Part shown: in pieces, positions 40,944 through 49,689 of the stretch | Layout: each line of letters opens with the position of its first letter | How positions within the stretch are numbered: position 1 is the first letter of the stretch | Source: Ralstonia insidiosa | GTDB lineage: Bacteria > Pseudomonadota > Gammaproteobacteria > Burkholderiales > Burkholderiaceae | DNA length: 64,000 bases | Reading direction: 5' to 3' | Assembly (NCBI RefSeq): GCF_008801405.1 | Contig: NZ_VZPV01000001.1 | Coordinates: 1,054,001-1,118,000, forward strand | Position numbers and translations under genes: made by a program | Notes under the pieces: model-generated | What the model was told of the DNA's origin: nothing | What the model saw: only the letters and a program-made list of their open reading frames with translations | Databases searched by the model: none

Positions 40944-42263
40944 TCAGTTCGACATCGTTTCAGGGCGCTCCAGGATGGCAACCACGCCTTGTCCGCCGGC
41001 CGCGCAGATCGACACCAGCCCGCGCCCGCTGCCGCGCTGCGCCAGCATCTTGGCGAGCGTGGCGACGATGCGCCCGCCGGTGGCGGCAAACGGATGGCCC
41101 GTGCCCAGCGAGCTGCCGTTCACGTTGAGCTTGCTGCGGTCGATGCTGCCGAGTGGCGCGCTGCGGCCGAGCTTTTCGCGGCAGTACTCGGGCGACTCCC
41201 ATGCGGCCAGTGTGCAGAGCACCTGGGCGGCAAAAGCTTCGTGGATCTCGTAGTAGTCAAAGTCTTGCAGCGTGAGGCCTGCGCGCTGCAGCATGCGCGA
41301 GACGGCATAGGCCGGCGCCATCAGCAGCCCTTCGTTCTGCTCGGGTGTGCCGCTGAAGAAATCGACCGCAGCCGTATCTGCGCAGGTCATGTAGGCGAGC
41401 ACAGGCAGGTTGTGCGCGCGCGCCCAGTCCTCGCTGGCCAGCAGCACGCACGATGCGCCATCGGTGAGGGGCGTGGAGTTGCCGGCGGTCATGGTGCCGC
41501 TGGCGCTGCGGTCGAATACCGGCTGCAGCTTGGCGAGCTGTTCTGCAGTGAGGTTGCTGCGCAGGTTGTTGTCGCGGTCCAGCCCGAGGTGGGCGGTCAT
41601 GAGGTCGGTGAAGAAGCCGCGCTCGTAGGCGGCCGTCAGGTTGTGGTGGCTGCGCAGGGCCAGTGCATCCTGGTCTTCGCGGCGGATGCCCCAGCGCTTG
41701 GCCATCAGCTCGCAGTGCTCCCCCATCGACAGGCCCGTGCGCGGCTCACTGTTGCGCGGCAGGAGTGGGCGCACGAACATCGACGGCCGCAGGCCGGCCA
41801 GTGCTTTGAGGCGCGCGCCGGTGGATTTGGCGCGATTGGCTTCCAGCAGGATCTTGCGCATCTTCTCGTTCAGGCCGACGGGCGCGTCGGACGTCGTATC
41901 CGTGCCGCCCGCGATGCCCACGTCGATCTGCCCCAGCGCGATCTTGTTGGCGACCAGGATGGCGGCTTCCAGCCCCGTGCCGCATGCCTGCTGCACGTCG
42001 TACGCGGGCGTTTGCTTGGCGAGCGTGGTGGAGAGCACCGATTCGCGTGTCAGATTGAAATCCCGCGAGAGCTTGATCACGGCGCCGGCCACCACTTCGT
42101 CCAGGCGCTGGCCGTGCAGGTTGAATCGGTCGACCAGGCCCTGCAGCGCGGCGGTCAGCATCTGCTGGTTCGATGCGGTGGCATAAGCCGTGTTCGAGCG
42201 GGCAAACGGAATGCGGTTGCCCCCGAGGATGGCGACGCGACGCACCTGAGTGTTGACGAGCAT
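40944..42263 (-). CDS. fadI: Acetyl-CoA acyltransferase (thiolase, FadI type)
   Basis: Thiolase of 439 residues that cleaves 3-ketoacyl-CoA. The nucleophile is C94 (QQACGTGLEA), the second His is in EIHEAFAAQVLCTLA and the acid/base Cys is C420 (SICAAGGQG). Length and C-terminal sequence are of the FadI/trifunctional-beta type rather than short biosynthetic thiolases. It starts 4 bp after the MaoC gene stop and belongs to the fatty-acid block on the minus strand. Confidence 0.93.
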   Translation of the reverse strand: MLVNTQVRRVAILGGNRIPFARSNTAYATASNQQMLTAALQGLVDRFNLHGQRLDEVVAGAVIKLSRDFNLTRESVLSTTLAKQTPAYDVQQACGTGLEAAILVANKIALGQIDVGIAGGTDTTSDAPVGLNEKMRKILLEANRAKSTGARLKALAGLRPSMFVRPLLPRNSEPRTGLSMGEHCELMAKRWGIRREDQDALALRSHHNLTAAYERGFFTDLMTAHLGLDRDNNLRSNLTAEQLAKLQPVFDRSASGTMTAGNSTPLTDGASCVLLASEDWARAHNLPVLAYMTCADTAAVDFFSGTPEQNEGLLMAPAYAVSRMLQRAGLTLQDFDYYEIHEAFAAQVLCTLAAWESPEYCREKLGRSAPLGSIDRSKLNVNGSSLGTGHPFAATGGRIVATLAKMLAQRGSGRGLVSICAAGGQGVVAILERPETMSN

Positions 42264-42267
42264 GGAT

Positions 42268-43206
42268 CTACTCTCCCGTGTGTTCTTGTTGTGCCTGCGG
42301 CAGCGTCAGCACGCCGCGCAGATAGGGTCTGTCGCCGGCAGTGTTGCGTACCTCGAAGGCGCCACCCGGCGCGGCATCTTCGGCTTGCCAGAGCGTGGCG
42401 GCGCCCGGCAGTTGCAGCGGCGTCTTGAATTCGGCCACCACTTCGCCCCGGGCAAGTGGCGCGGCCGGCAGCAACGCTGCCAGCGCGCGCGCCTTGGTCC
42501 ACATGCCGTGGGCGATGGGGTGGGCGAAGCCAAACAACCTCGCGCCAAGGTTCGATACGTGGATCGGATTCCAGTCGCCTGAGACACGGGCGTAGCGGCG
42601 GCCGGTGTCGGCGGGCGCATCCCAGTGGCCATCGGGCGACAGGTCTTGCGTCGCCGGCAAGGCGATCAGCGGCGCGCCCTGCGGAGACGGCACGCCCACG
42701 CGCAGGTAGGTCGAGAGCGATTCCCACACCACTGCACCGGCCCGAATGACGGCTGTCTCGATGGCAAACGCCTGTCCGCGCGCATGCTGGAACAGTCGGC
42801 GCGGGCGGACCTCCACACGCACGCGTTCACCGGCGGTGAGTGGTTGATGCTGACGGATCGTGTTGCACAGATGCACCAGCCCGATCACCGGATACGGGAA
42901 CGTCGATTCCGTCATCAGCATGAGTTGCAGCGGAAAGCCCAGCAGGTGCGGGTACGTTATCGGCACGCCGTGTGCGGGCGAGAAGCCACAGACTGCTGCG
43001 TAGTGCGCGATGTGCTCCGCATCCAGCGGCACCTCTTGCCGCACCAGTGTGTGGCGCGGCAGCGGCCCGCCGCGCTTGCCCTTGCGTTGCGACAGCAGCG
43101 CCCGCCACGCCAGCGCCCTGGCCGATGGCGGTGTGGTCACCAGCGTCTGCGTGGCAGCGAATGGCGTGACAGTCGCGCGGGGGCGTGCGGCAACGGTGGG
43201 CGGCAT
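42268..43206 (-). CDS. MaoC-like (R)-specific enoyl-CoA hydratase / dehydratase
   Basis: Double-hot-dog protein of 312 residues. The C-terminal half carries the hydratase-2 motif (VSGDWNPIHVSNLGARLFGFAHPIAHGMW), the catalytic Asp/His pair; the N-terminal half is a degenerate hot-dog (ITYPHLLGFPLQLMLM). It probably hydrates trans-2-enoyl-CoA to the (R)-3-hydroxyacyl form. With the neighbouring FabG-type reductase it forms an (R)-specific hydratase/dehydrogenase pair within the beta-oxidation block. It lies 7 bp after fabG. Confidence 0.9.
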   Translation of the reverse strand: MPPTVAARPRATVTPFAATQTLVTTPPSARALAWRALLSQRKGKRGGPLPRHTLVRQEVPLDAEHIAHYAAVCGFSPAHGVPITYPHLLGFPLQLMLMTESTFPYPVIGLVHLCNTIRQHQPLTAGERVRVEVRPRRLFQHARGQAFAIETAVIRAGAVVWESLSTYLRVGVPSPQGAPLIALPATQDLSPDGHWDAPADTGRRYARVSGDWNPIHVSNLGARLFGFAHPIAHGMWTKARALAALLPAAPLARGEVVAEFKTPLQLPGAATLWQAEDAAPGGAFEVRNTAGDRPYLRGVLTLPQAQQEHTGE

Positions 43207-43213
43207 GATTGTT

Positions 43214-44626
43214 CTACGCTCCGAGCAGGCTCTGGCCGCACACGCGTACCACGTTGCCTGTCACACCGTTGGATGCCGGACACGCAAACCACGCAATCGC
43301 CTCGGCCACGTCGACGGGTTGGCCGCCCTGGCTCATGGCATTCATGCGGCGGCCCGCCTCGCGAATAGCGAAGGGCACGGCCGCCGTCATCTGCGTTTCG
43401 ATAAAGCCCGGTGCGACGGCGTTGATGGTGATGCCGCGTTCGGCCAGCGGCGGCGCACTGGCTTGTACCAGCCCGATCACACCCGCCTTGGACGTCGCAT
43501 AGTTGGTCTGCCCCAGGTTGCCCGCAATACCGCTGATGGACGACACGCACACGATGGCCCCGCCCGCATGCAGCGCGTTGGCGGCGAGCAGCGCGTCGTT
43601 GATACGCAACTGCGCGGTGAGGTTGATGTCGAGCACGCTGCGCCACGCCGGTTCGGCCATGCGGGCGATGGTCTTGTCGCGCGTGATGCCGGCGTTGTGC
43701 ACGAGGATGTCGATGCCGCCCAGCGCCGCCAACTGCTGTGCGAGCACGGCGGGTGTTTCCGGCGCGGCAATGTCATAGGCCAGCGCTTCACCGCCGATCT
43801 CCTGCGCCACGGCGTTCAACCCTTCCTGTGCAGCCGGCACATCGAGGCACAGCACACGCGCACCGTCACGCGCCAGCACGTGCGTAATTGCCGCGCCGAT
43901 GCCACGCGAGGCCCCCGTCACCAGTGCGGTACGCCCGGCCAGCGGCTTCTGCCAATCCACGGAAGCCGGCGCTGCGGCGCGCACGCGCACCACCTGCCCC
44001 GATACATATGCTGAGCGCGCCGACAGCAGAAAGCGCAGCGTTGACGCCGCTACGTTCTCGGCGCCCTCCGCCACGTAGACGAGCTGCGCCGTGCAACCAC
44101 GCCGGATCTCCTTGCCAAGCGAGCGCGTCATCCCCTCCAGCGCGCGCTGGGCGATAGCAGCCTGCGGCGTCTTGCAATCTTCAGGCGGGCGGCCAATGAC
44201 CACCACGCGCCCGCAGCGGCCGACTGCACGCACGCCATCGTGGAATACGTGATACAGCGCGTCGAGGTCTTCCGTTGTCTGCATGCCGGTGGCATCGAAG
44301 ACGATGCCGCCGACGCGGTCAAATGCATCGCCTTCCTTGCCGGTGGGTGCAACAAAGCGCCCGGTGATCTGCCCGTGCCGGTTAGCAGCGCCGAGCCATT
44401 CGGGGTCGCTTTCATGAAAGCGCGTGGGCACGCCGATTTCGGCAAACAGCGCGGCCAGTGTTTCGCGCATTGCGCCGCCGGGTGCGGCACCCACCAGAAA
44501 CGGGCCGATGAACTCCGGTTTCCCTTCCTGATACCGGCGCAACGGCACCGGCTGTGGCAGGCCAAGGTTGGCCGACAGCCATTTTCCAAAACCGGAACCG
44601 ACGAAATCGAGGTACTTGTCTTGCAT
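43214..44626 (-). CDS. High-molecular-weight 3-oxoacyl-(ACP/CoA) reductase (FabG4 type)
   Basis: SDR protein of 470 residues with two domains: an N-terminal flavodoxin-like, non-catalytic region (about 1-215) and a full C-terminal SDR domain with the cofactor motif TGASRGIG (237-244), N309 (NAG), catalytic Ser in VSSISGIAG and Y376-x-x-x-K380 (YATSKAG). HMwFabG proteins act on long-chain acyl substrates, often as CoA esters with NADH. Here it lies between fadE and maoC in a degradation cluster, so it may run as an (R)-3-hydroxyacyl-CoA dehydrogenase (inference). Confidence 0.92.
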   Translation of the reverse strand: MQDKYLDFVGSGFGKWLSANLGLPQPVPLRRYQEGKPEFIGPFLVGAAPGGAMRETLAALFAEIGVPTRFHESDPEWLGAANRHGQITGRFVAPTGKEGDAFDRVGGIVFDATGMQTTEDLDALYHVFHDGVRAVGRCGRVVVIGRPPEDCKTPQAAIAQRALEGMTRSLGKEIRRGCTAQLVYVAEGAENVAASTLRFLLSARSAYVSGQVVRVRAAAPASVDWQKPLAGRTALVTGASRGIGAAITHVLARDGARVLCLDVPAAQEGLNAVAQEIGGEALAYDIAAPETPAVLAQQLAALGGIDILVHNAGITRDKTIARMAEPAWRSVLDINLTAQLRINDALLAANALHAGGAIVCVSSISGIAGNLGQTNYATSKAGVIGLVQASAPPLAERGITINAVAPGFIETQMTAAVPFAIREAGRRMNAMSQGGQPVDVAEAIAWFACPASNGVTGNVVRVCGQSLLGA

Positions 44627-44657
44627 CGTTGTTGTTGTCTTGTTCTATGTCACGCCG

Positions 44658-47168
44658 TCAGGCTGCGCGGCGTTCGGCGGTTTGCAAGGCGTCGAGCGCA
44701 TCCTTGCGGCGCTGCAGATCGGCCAGCAGGTTGAAGTCGGGCGGGAAGTCGTCCACGGCGACGGCGTGTTCGCCGTAGCGCGCGTAGTCGCACAGTTGCT
44801 TGCGTTCGGCCTCGTCGATGAGGCCTTGTGCCACGGCCTGCGCGGTCCAATCTTCGAAGTCGGGAAGGCTTTGCGGCACGGGCGGCAGCTTGCCTTCTCG
44901 GACGACGGGTTTCAAGCGCTGCTCGATGGCATCCACCGCCGGTTGGAGGCGGAAGGCCCATTCACCGTAAGCGATCGGGTCGATGTCGGGCGTGGGGCAG
45001 TACGAATCGGCCAGCAGGCGGTCACGCGCTGTGCCAGGCGTCTGCATCAGTTCGGCTACCTGTGCGGCCAGTGCGTCAGACGGTTTGCGATAAGGCGAGC
45101 CGAACGGGAAGATCAGCGCGCGCAGCAACCCGGCGATGCCGCGGTTCGGGAAGTTCGCCAGCACGCCGTCCAATGCGTCGTGCGCTTTGACTAGGGCGTC
45201 CTGCACCGACCAGTGCACCAGCGGCGCATCTTCAACTGGGCGGCCTTCGTCTTCAAAGCGCTTGAGCGCCGACGAGATCAGATACATCTGCGAGAGGATG
45301 TCGCCCAGGCGCCCGGTGATGCTTTCGCGGCGCTTGAGCGTGCCGCCCAGCGTGAACATCGACACATCGGACAGCAGCGCCAGTGCGGTCGAGAAGCGGT
45401 TGACGGCCTGGTAGTAGCGCTGCATCTCGGGCGCGGCATGGCTTGGCGCTGGCGCCACGCGACCGCCCGAGAGCGCATGCAGGAACGCGCGCACGAAGTT
45501 GCCCGCGATGAACGCACCGTGCCCAAACAGCGCCGCATCGAACGCGCGCAGCGTCTCCGGTGAATCTGCGCCTTGTGCGGCGGTCATCTCGCGCAGCACA
45601 TACGGATGGCAGCGGATCACGCCCTGCCCGAAGATGATCAGGCAGCGCGTCATGATGTTCGCGCCTTCCACCGTGATGGCGATCGGCACTTGCTGGTACG
45701 CACGCGCCAGGAAGTTGTTCGGCCCCATGCAGATGCCCTTGCCGCCCACGATGTCCATCGCATCATTGACCACATCGCGCGCACGTTCGGTGACGTGGTA
45801 CTTGGCGATGGCGGAGATGACCGAGGGCTTCTCGCCCAGGTCTACCGCCAGCGCAGACAGGCGCCGCGCCGCATCCATCATGTACAGGTTGCCACCCATG
45901 CGGCCAAGTGCTTCCTGAATGCCCTCGAACTTGCCGATGGGCGTGCGGAACTGGCGGCGCACGGCGGCATACGCGCCGGTACTGCGCACGGCAATCTTCG
46001 ATAGCCCCACGTTGGACGACGGCAGCGAAATCGCACGGCCTGCCGCCAGGCATTCCATCAGCATGCGCCAGCCACGGCCCACCTGTGCCTGCCCGCCGAT
46101 CACCCAGTCGATCGGGATGAACACATCCTTGCCCCAGTTGGGGCCGTTCTGGAACACCGCGTTCAGCGGCCAATGGCGGCGGCCGATGTTCACGCCCGGA
46201 TGCTTGGTCGGGATGAGCGCGCAGGTGATACCGGGTTCTTTATCGCCACTGAGCAGCCCGTCCGGATCGACCGCGCGGAAGGCCAACCCCAGCACTGTCG
46301 CAATCGGCCCGAGCGTGATGTAGCGCTTGCTCCAGGTCACGCGAAAGCCCAGCATTTCGCGGCCCTCGTGCATACCGCGGCAGACCACACCCACGTCGGG
46401 AATGGCCGCCGCATCGGAACCCGCATACGCGTTGGTCAGCGCAAAGCAGGGGATCTCTTCACCGCGGGCGAGGCGCGGCAGGTAGTGGTTCTTTTGCGCT
46501 TCGGTGCCGTAGTGCAGCAGCAGTTCCGCCGGGCCCAGCGAGTTGGGCACCATGACCGATACGGCCGCTGCGGAGCAACGCGTCGACAGCTTCATGATGA
46601 CCTGCGAGTGCGCATAGGCCGAGAAGCCTTTGCCGCCGTATTCCTTCGGGATGATCATGCCCAGGAAGCCCGCCCGCTTGGCGTAGGCCCACGCTTCGGG
46701 CGACATGTCTTGCCAGATCTGCGTGGTCTCCCAGTCGTTGGCGAGGTCGCAGAGCTTCTCGGTTTCCACGTCGAGGAACGCTTGTTCTTCCGGCGACAGA
46801 CGCGGTGGCGGTGACGAGAGCAGGCGTTTCCAGTCCGGGCGGCCGGAGAAAAGTTCAGCATCCCACCAGACGGTGCCGGCCTCGATGGCGTCGCGCTCGG
46901 TTGGCGACATCTCCGGCATGATTTTCCGGAACACCGCCAGCACACGGCGCGTGATCAGCGTGCGGCGCAGCGGCTTGAACGTAAGCACCAGCGCCGGCAG
47001 TACGAAGACGATGGCAAGTAACGCGGTCATCACCGGGCCGACCAGGCTGAGCCATGCGCCCACCGCCAGCCACACACCGGTTGCGACCAGCCAAGCGAGT
47101 GCCGATGCTTCCATCGTGGCGAGCCCGAGCGCGCCGATGCAAAGCAGGACGATCCAGATCGTCGTCAT
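44658..47168 (-). CDS. fadE: Acyl-CoA dehydrogenase (FadE family)
   Basis: Membrane-associated flavoenzyme of 836 residues performing the first step of beta-oxidation. Two N-terminal hydrophobic segments (MTTIWIVLLCIGALGLATMEASALAWLVA and GPVMTALLAIVFVLPALVL) precede the acyl-CoA dehydrogenase core (about 100-500, PKEYGGKGFSAYAHSQVIMKLSTR; FALTNAYAGSDAA) and the DUF1974 C-terminal domain typical of FadE. The start at 47168 was chosen over 47180 because GGAGACC lies at ideal spacing before it. Upstream are a strong hairpin and the tetR gene. Confidence 0.95.
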   Translation of the reverse strand: MTTIWIVLLCIGALGLATMEASALAWLVATGVWLAVGAWLSLVGPVMTALLAIVFVLPALVLTFKPLRRTLITRRVLAVFRKIMPEMSPTERDAIEAGTVWWDAELFSGRPDWKRLLSSPPPRLSPEEQAFLDVETEKLCDLANDWETTQIWQDMSPEAWAYAKRAGFLGMIIPKEYGGKGFSAYAHSQVIMKLSTRCSAAAVSVMVPNSLGPAELLLHYGTEAQKNHYLPRLARGEEIPCFALTNAYAGSDAAAIPDVGVVCRGMHEGREMLGFRVTWSKRYITLGPIATVLGLAFRAVDPDGLLSGDKEPGITCALIPTKHPGVNIGRRHWPLNAVFQNGPNWGKDVFIPIDWVIGGQAQVGRGWRMLMECLAAGRAISLPSSNVGLSKIAVRSTGAYAAVRRQFRTPIGKFEGIQEALGRMGGNLYMMDAARRLSALAVDLGEKPSVISAIAKYHVTERARDVVNDAMDIVGGKGICMGPNNFLARAYQQVPIAITVEGANIMTRCLIIFGQGVIRCHPYVLREMTAAQGADSPETLRAFDAALFGHGAFIAGNFVRAFLHALSGGRVAPAPSHAAPEMQRYYQAVNRFSTALALLSDVSMFTLGGTLKRRESITGRLGDILSQMYLISSALKRFEDEGRPVEDAPLVHWSVQDALVKAHDALDGVLANFPNRGIAGLLRALIFPFGSPYRKPSDALAAQVAELMQTPGTARDRLLADSYCPTPDIDPIAYGEWAFRLQPAVDAIEQRLKPVVREGKLPPVPQSLPDFEDWTAQAVAQGLIDEAERKQLCDYARYGEHAVAVDDFPPDFNLLADLQRRKDALDALQTAERRAA

Positions 47169-47195
47169 GAGGGTCTCCATTCGATGCGTTCATGC

Positions 47196-47227
47196 GCTGG
47201 GCATTCGGTGGTTGCCGAATGCCCAGC
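47196..47227. repeat. Perfect 13-bp inverted repeat between tetR and fadE
   Basis: The arms 47196-47208 and 47215-47227 are perfectly complementary with a 6-nt loop (TGGTTG), 28 bp before the fadE start. Neither strand has a following T-run, so it is not a classical intrinsic terminator. It could form a stable mRNA hairpin between tetR and fadE or, less likely, be a protein-binding dyad. Confidence 0.85.
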
Positions 47228-47276
47228 GACTCTCGTGCCTACGGGGGCTGAAGCCGCGCTGCGCTTGGTTTTTCCG

Positions 47277-48359
47277 TCAGGCGCTGGGGCTGCGCCAGGG
47301 GCGCATCGGGTTGGCCGGGAAGATTGCGCGCGCGGCGTTGCTGCGGCGGATGGCCAGCGCACGGGTACGTGCCGTGGGTGAGGCGCTAGCATCCTCGTGC
47401 TCGTCACGGTCGTCACGGTCGTCGAGGGCGCTGTCGTGCTCGTCTTCGTGCGCGTCGGCATCTTCGGCCGCACTGGCGCGTGCGCCGGGCGTACGGCCAA
47501 ACAGGTCACCGGCAAAAGGGGATGCGGTGGCGGGTGCCGTGGTGCGCTCGGGGGCACGGCCATTGCCGTTGCTGCTCCCGTTGCCATGGCGGCTTGAACC
47601 GCCATGACCATTGCCGCCGTCGCCGCCGTTGGGCGCATCGTCGGCCTGAACCACGGGTGTGGGGGCCTGGGCTTCGGCCAGTTCGACCACCTGGTCGAGT
47701 GCGCCGGCCTCGCCAGGCAGCGGAGCGTTGAGCGTGGCCACCACCAGCGCGGTCAGGCGCGCCAGCAGCGAGGCATCGTTCATCGGCTTGCCCTGCGTGA
47801 ACATCGGCAGCAGGTTGTTGAGGTCATCCCCGGCCAGCACGCCGGCGAGTGCCTTGAGCGAGAAGTGCAGGCGCCAGCCGAGCTCAGCGCGCGGCACATG
47901 CGGCAGCGCGCTCGAAAACGCTTCGAAGAAGCGACCGAACACCGGCGCGTAATGCCCGAGCAGATAGTTCTGCACGAACGGCGAGGTGTCGGAATACACG
48001 CGGCCCATCAGACGCAGGAAGGCGGGGCCGCCGGTATCGGGGTTGCGCGCCATCTGCAGCGCCGGCACGAACAGCGCGCCGAGCACGTGATCGCACGTGA
48101 GCTGCTCCTTGGTCCAGCGTTCTTCGCAGGCCGTGAGCAGCGCCAGGCGGCGCGTGTTGAGTGGATCGAGCCGGCGGCCAAGCACCGACTGCATCAACGC
48201 TTCCTTGCTGCCGAAGTGATAGTTGACCGCAGCCAGATTGACCTTCGCGCGCGCGGTGATCTGCCGCAACGACATCGCCTCGTAGCCGAACTCGATGAAC
48301 AGCAGTTCGGTGGCTTCCAGAATGCGGCCCTTGGTGTCTCCTGCTCCAGGACGTCCCAT
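47277..48359 (-). CDS. TetR-family regulator with a long low-complexity C-terminal tail
   Basis: Transcription factor of 360 residues. The N-terminal helix-turn-helix is canonical (ILEATELLFIEFGYEAMSLRQITARAKVNLAAVNYHFGSKEALMQ), followed by a ligand-binding domain to about 225. The next 135 residues are atypical: Gly/Asn/His-rich (GGDGGNGHGGSSRHGNGSSNGNG), then acidic (EDADAHEDEHDSALDDRDDRDEHED), then basic (RTRALAIRRSNAARAIFP). Location immediately upstream of the fatty-acid degradation genes suggests it controls them in response to acyl-CoA, like PsrA or FadR-type TetR proteins (inference). A ribosome-binding site (AGGAGAC) precedes the ATG. Confidence 0.88.
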   Translation of the reverse strand: MGRPGAGDTKGRILEATELLFIEFGYEAMSLRQITARAKVNLAAVNYHFGSKEALMQSVLGRRLDPLNTRRLALLTACEERWTKEQLTCDHVLGALFVPALQMARNPDTGGPAFLRLMGRVYSDTSPFVQNYLLGHYAPVFGRFFEAFSSALPHVPRAELGWRLHFSLKALAGVLAGDDLNNLLPMFTQGKPMNDASLLARLTALVVATLNAPLPGEAGALDQVVELAEAQAPTPVVQADDAPNGGDGGNGHGGSSRHGNGSSNGNGRAPERTTAPATASPFAGDLFGRTPGARASAAEDADAHEDEHDSALDDRDDRDEHEDASASPTARTRALAIRRSNAARAIFPANPMRPWRSPSA

Positions 48360-48617
48360 GTCTCCTACCTCGTTTTTTTAGGTCTGATATCGGCTCGATT
48401 GCTGCACTGCAGCGCTCTAACGCTCGATTCAAACATGTGTATGGGGTTGCCTGGGCATGTTAGGAACAGACGTTTGAAAACGCAAAGTTCCCAATTCGAG
48501 CGGGCACTCTAGACGAGGGGAGGTGGCCTGGAGAACGTATGAAACGCTTAGGCTGCAAGGTGAGTAGGCGCAAACATCCAAATTGCTAAAGGGATGTCTG
48601 CGCCGGGGTGGCTGGAG

Positions 48618-49664
48618 TCAGCCGGCTGGTTGATGGGGCGACTGCAGGCCGCTGAAGAATGCGGCAGCGTTTTGTGCAAGGGTGGCGAGGTGGTAGCCGC
48701 CTTCCTGGACGACCAGCGTTGGCAAGCCGAGCGCACCAACGGTTGCACCGAGGCGGCCAAAGCCTTCCGTCGACACATCCACCTGCGATTGCGGATCTTC
48801 GCGATAGATGTCGAAGCCGAGCGACAGCACCAGCGCATCGGGCTGGAAGCGTTCGAGTGCCGCAAGCGCCACGCCCAGCTTGTCGAAGAACACCGATTCC
48901 GGCGAGCGATGCGGCATGGGCAGGTTGATGTTCAGACCTTCGCCATCGCCTGCGCCGCGCTCGTCGTCAAAGCCCGCGACGACCGGGTAGAAGTTGGTCG
49001 GGTCGCCGTGGATGGAGACGTACAGCACGTCGGCGCGATCGTAGAAGATCTCCTGGATGCCCTGGCCGTGGTGCATGTCGGTATCGAGGATGGCGACACG
49101 CTTGTACTTGGCGCCGAATTGGCCAAGTAAGGCCTGTGCGGCCACGGCAGCGTTGTTGAGGTAGCAGAAGCCGCCGGCGGCTTCGCGGCGCGCGTGGTGG
49201 CCGGGCGGGCGGCACAGCGCGTAGGCCAGCCGCTCGCCGTTGAGGATGGCTTGCGCGCCGGCCGCAGCGCTCTGTGCCGACCAATAGGCCGATCGCCATG
49301 TGTTGGCACCGACGGGGCAACTGCCGTCCGCTAGGTAGCGCGCGGCCTGGGCCAGCACGCCGCGCAGTGCATTGGGCTCGCGCACGAAGATATTGGACAT
49401 GACCTCGTCGCCCCAGTCTTCGGGCAGTCGGCGCCAGTCGGTGTGGGCGTCCTGCAGGAAGCGCAGATAGGGCTCGCCGTGCACAGCAGTGAGCGGCGCG
49501 AGGCCGTGGTCTTCGGGCTGCGCGATGGTGAAACCGAGATCGCGCGCGGCTTGCAACAGGTTGCGGGCACGGTCGGGCACCTCTTGCGGCGTGCGCATCT
49601 TGCCGCGCGAGTAGTAGCTCTGCGGATGGTGCAGCAGCTGTTCGGGATGGAAGAACGTCAGCAT
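48618..49664 (-). CDS. Histone deacetylase-superfamily amidohydrolase (acetylpolyamine amidohydrolase-like)
   Basis: Zinc amidohydrolase of 348 residues. The catalytic His pair is H156-H157 (RPPGHHA) and the zinc ligands are D196 and H198 (DTDMHHGQG) and D285 (LGFDIY), placed within one residue of those in the characterised acetylpolyamine amidohydrolase. It probably deacetylates acetylputrescine, acetylcadaverine or a similar small amide in the cytoplasm. It starts 25 bp after the MHS-family transporter gene, so uptake and deacetylation are probably co-expressed. Protein or acetoin-related substrates are not excluded. Confidence 0.9.
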   Translation of the reverse strand: MLTFFHPEQLLHHPQSYYSRGKMRTPQEVPDRARNLLQAARDLGFTIAQPEDHGLAPLTAVHGEPYLRFLQDAHTDWRRLPEDWGDEVMSNIFVREPNALRGVLAQAARYLADGSCPVGANTWRSAYWSAQSAAAGAQAILNGERLAYALCRPPGHHARREAAGGFCYLNNAAVAAQALLGQFGAKYKRVAILDTDMHHGQGIQEIFYDRADVLYVSIHGDPTNFYPVVAGFDDERGAGDGEGLNINLPMPHRSPESVFFDKLGVALAALERFQPDALVLSLGFDIYREDPQSQVDVSTEGFGRLGATVGALGLPTLVVQEGGYHLATLAQNAAAFFSGLQSPHQPAG

Positions 49665-49689
49665 GGTGAAGCGGGTTGGGGGGAGATCG

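Noticed and set aside
47196..47227. Inverted repeat considered as an intrinsic terminator for tetR
   Set aside because: No T-run follows the stem on the minus strand; kept as a hairpin of unknown role.
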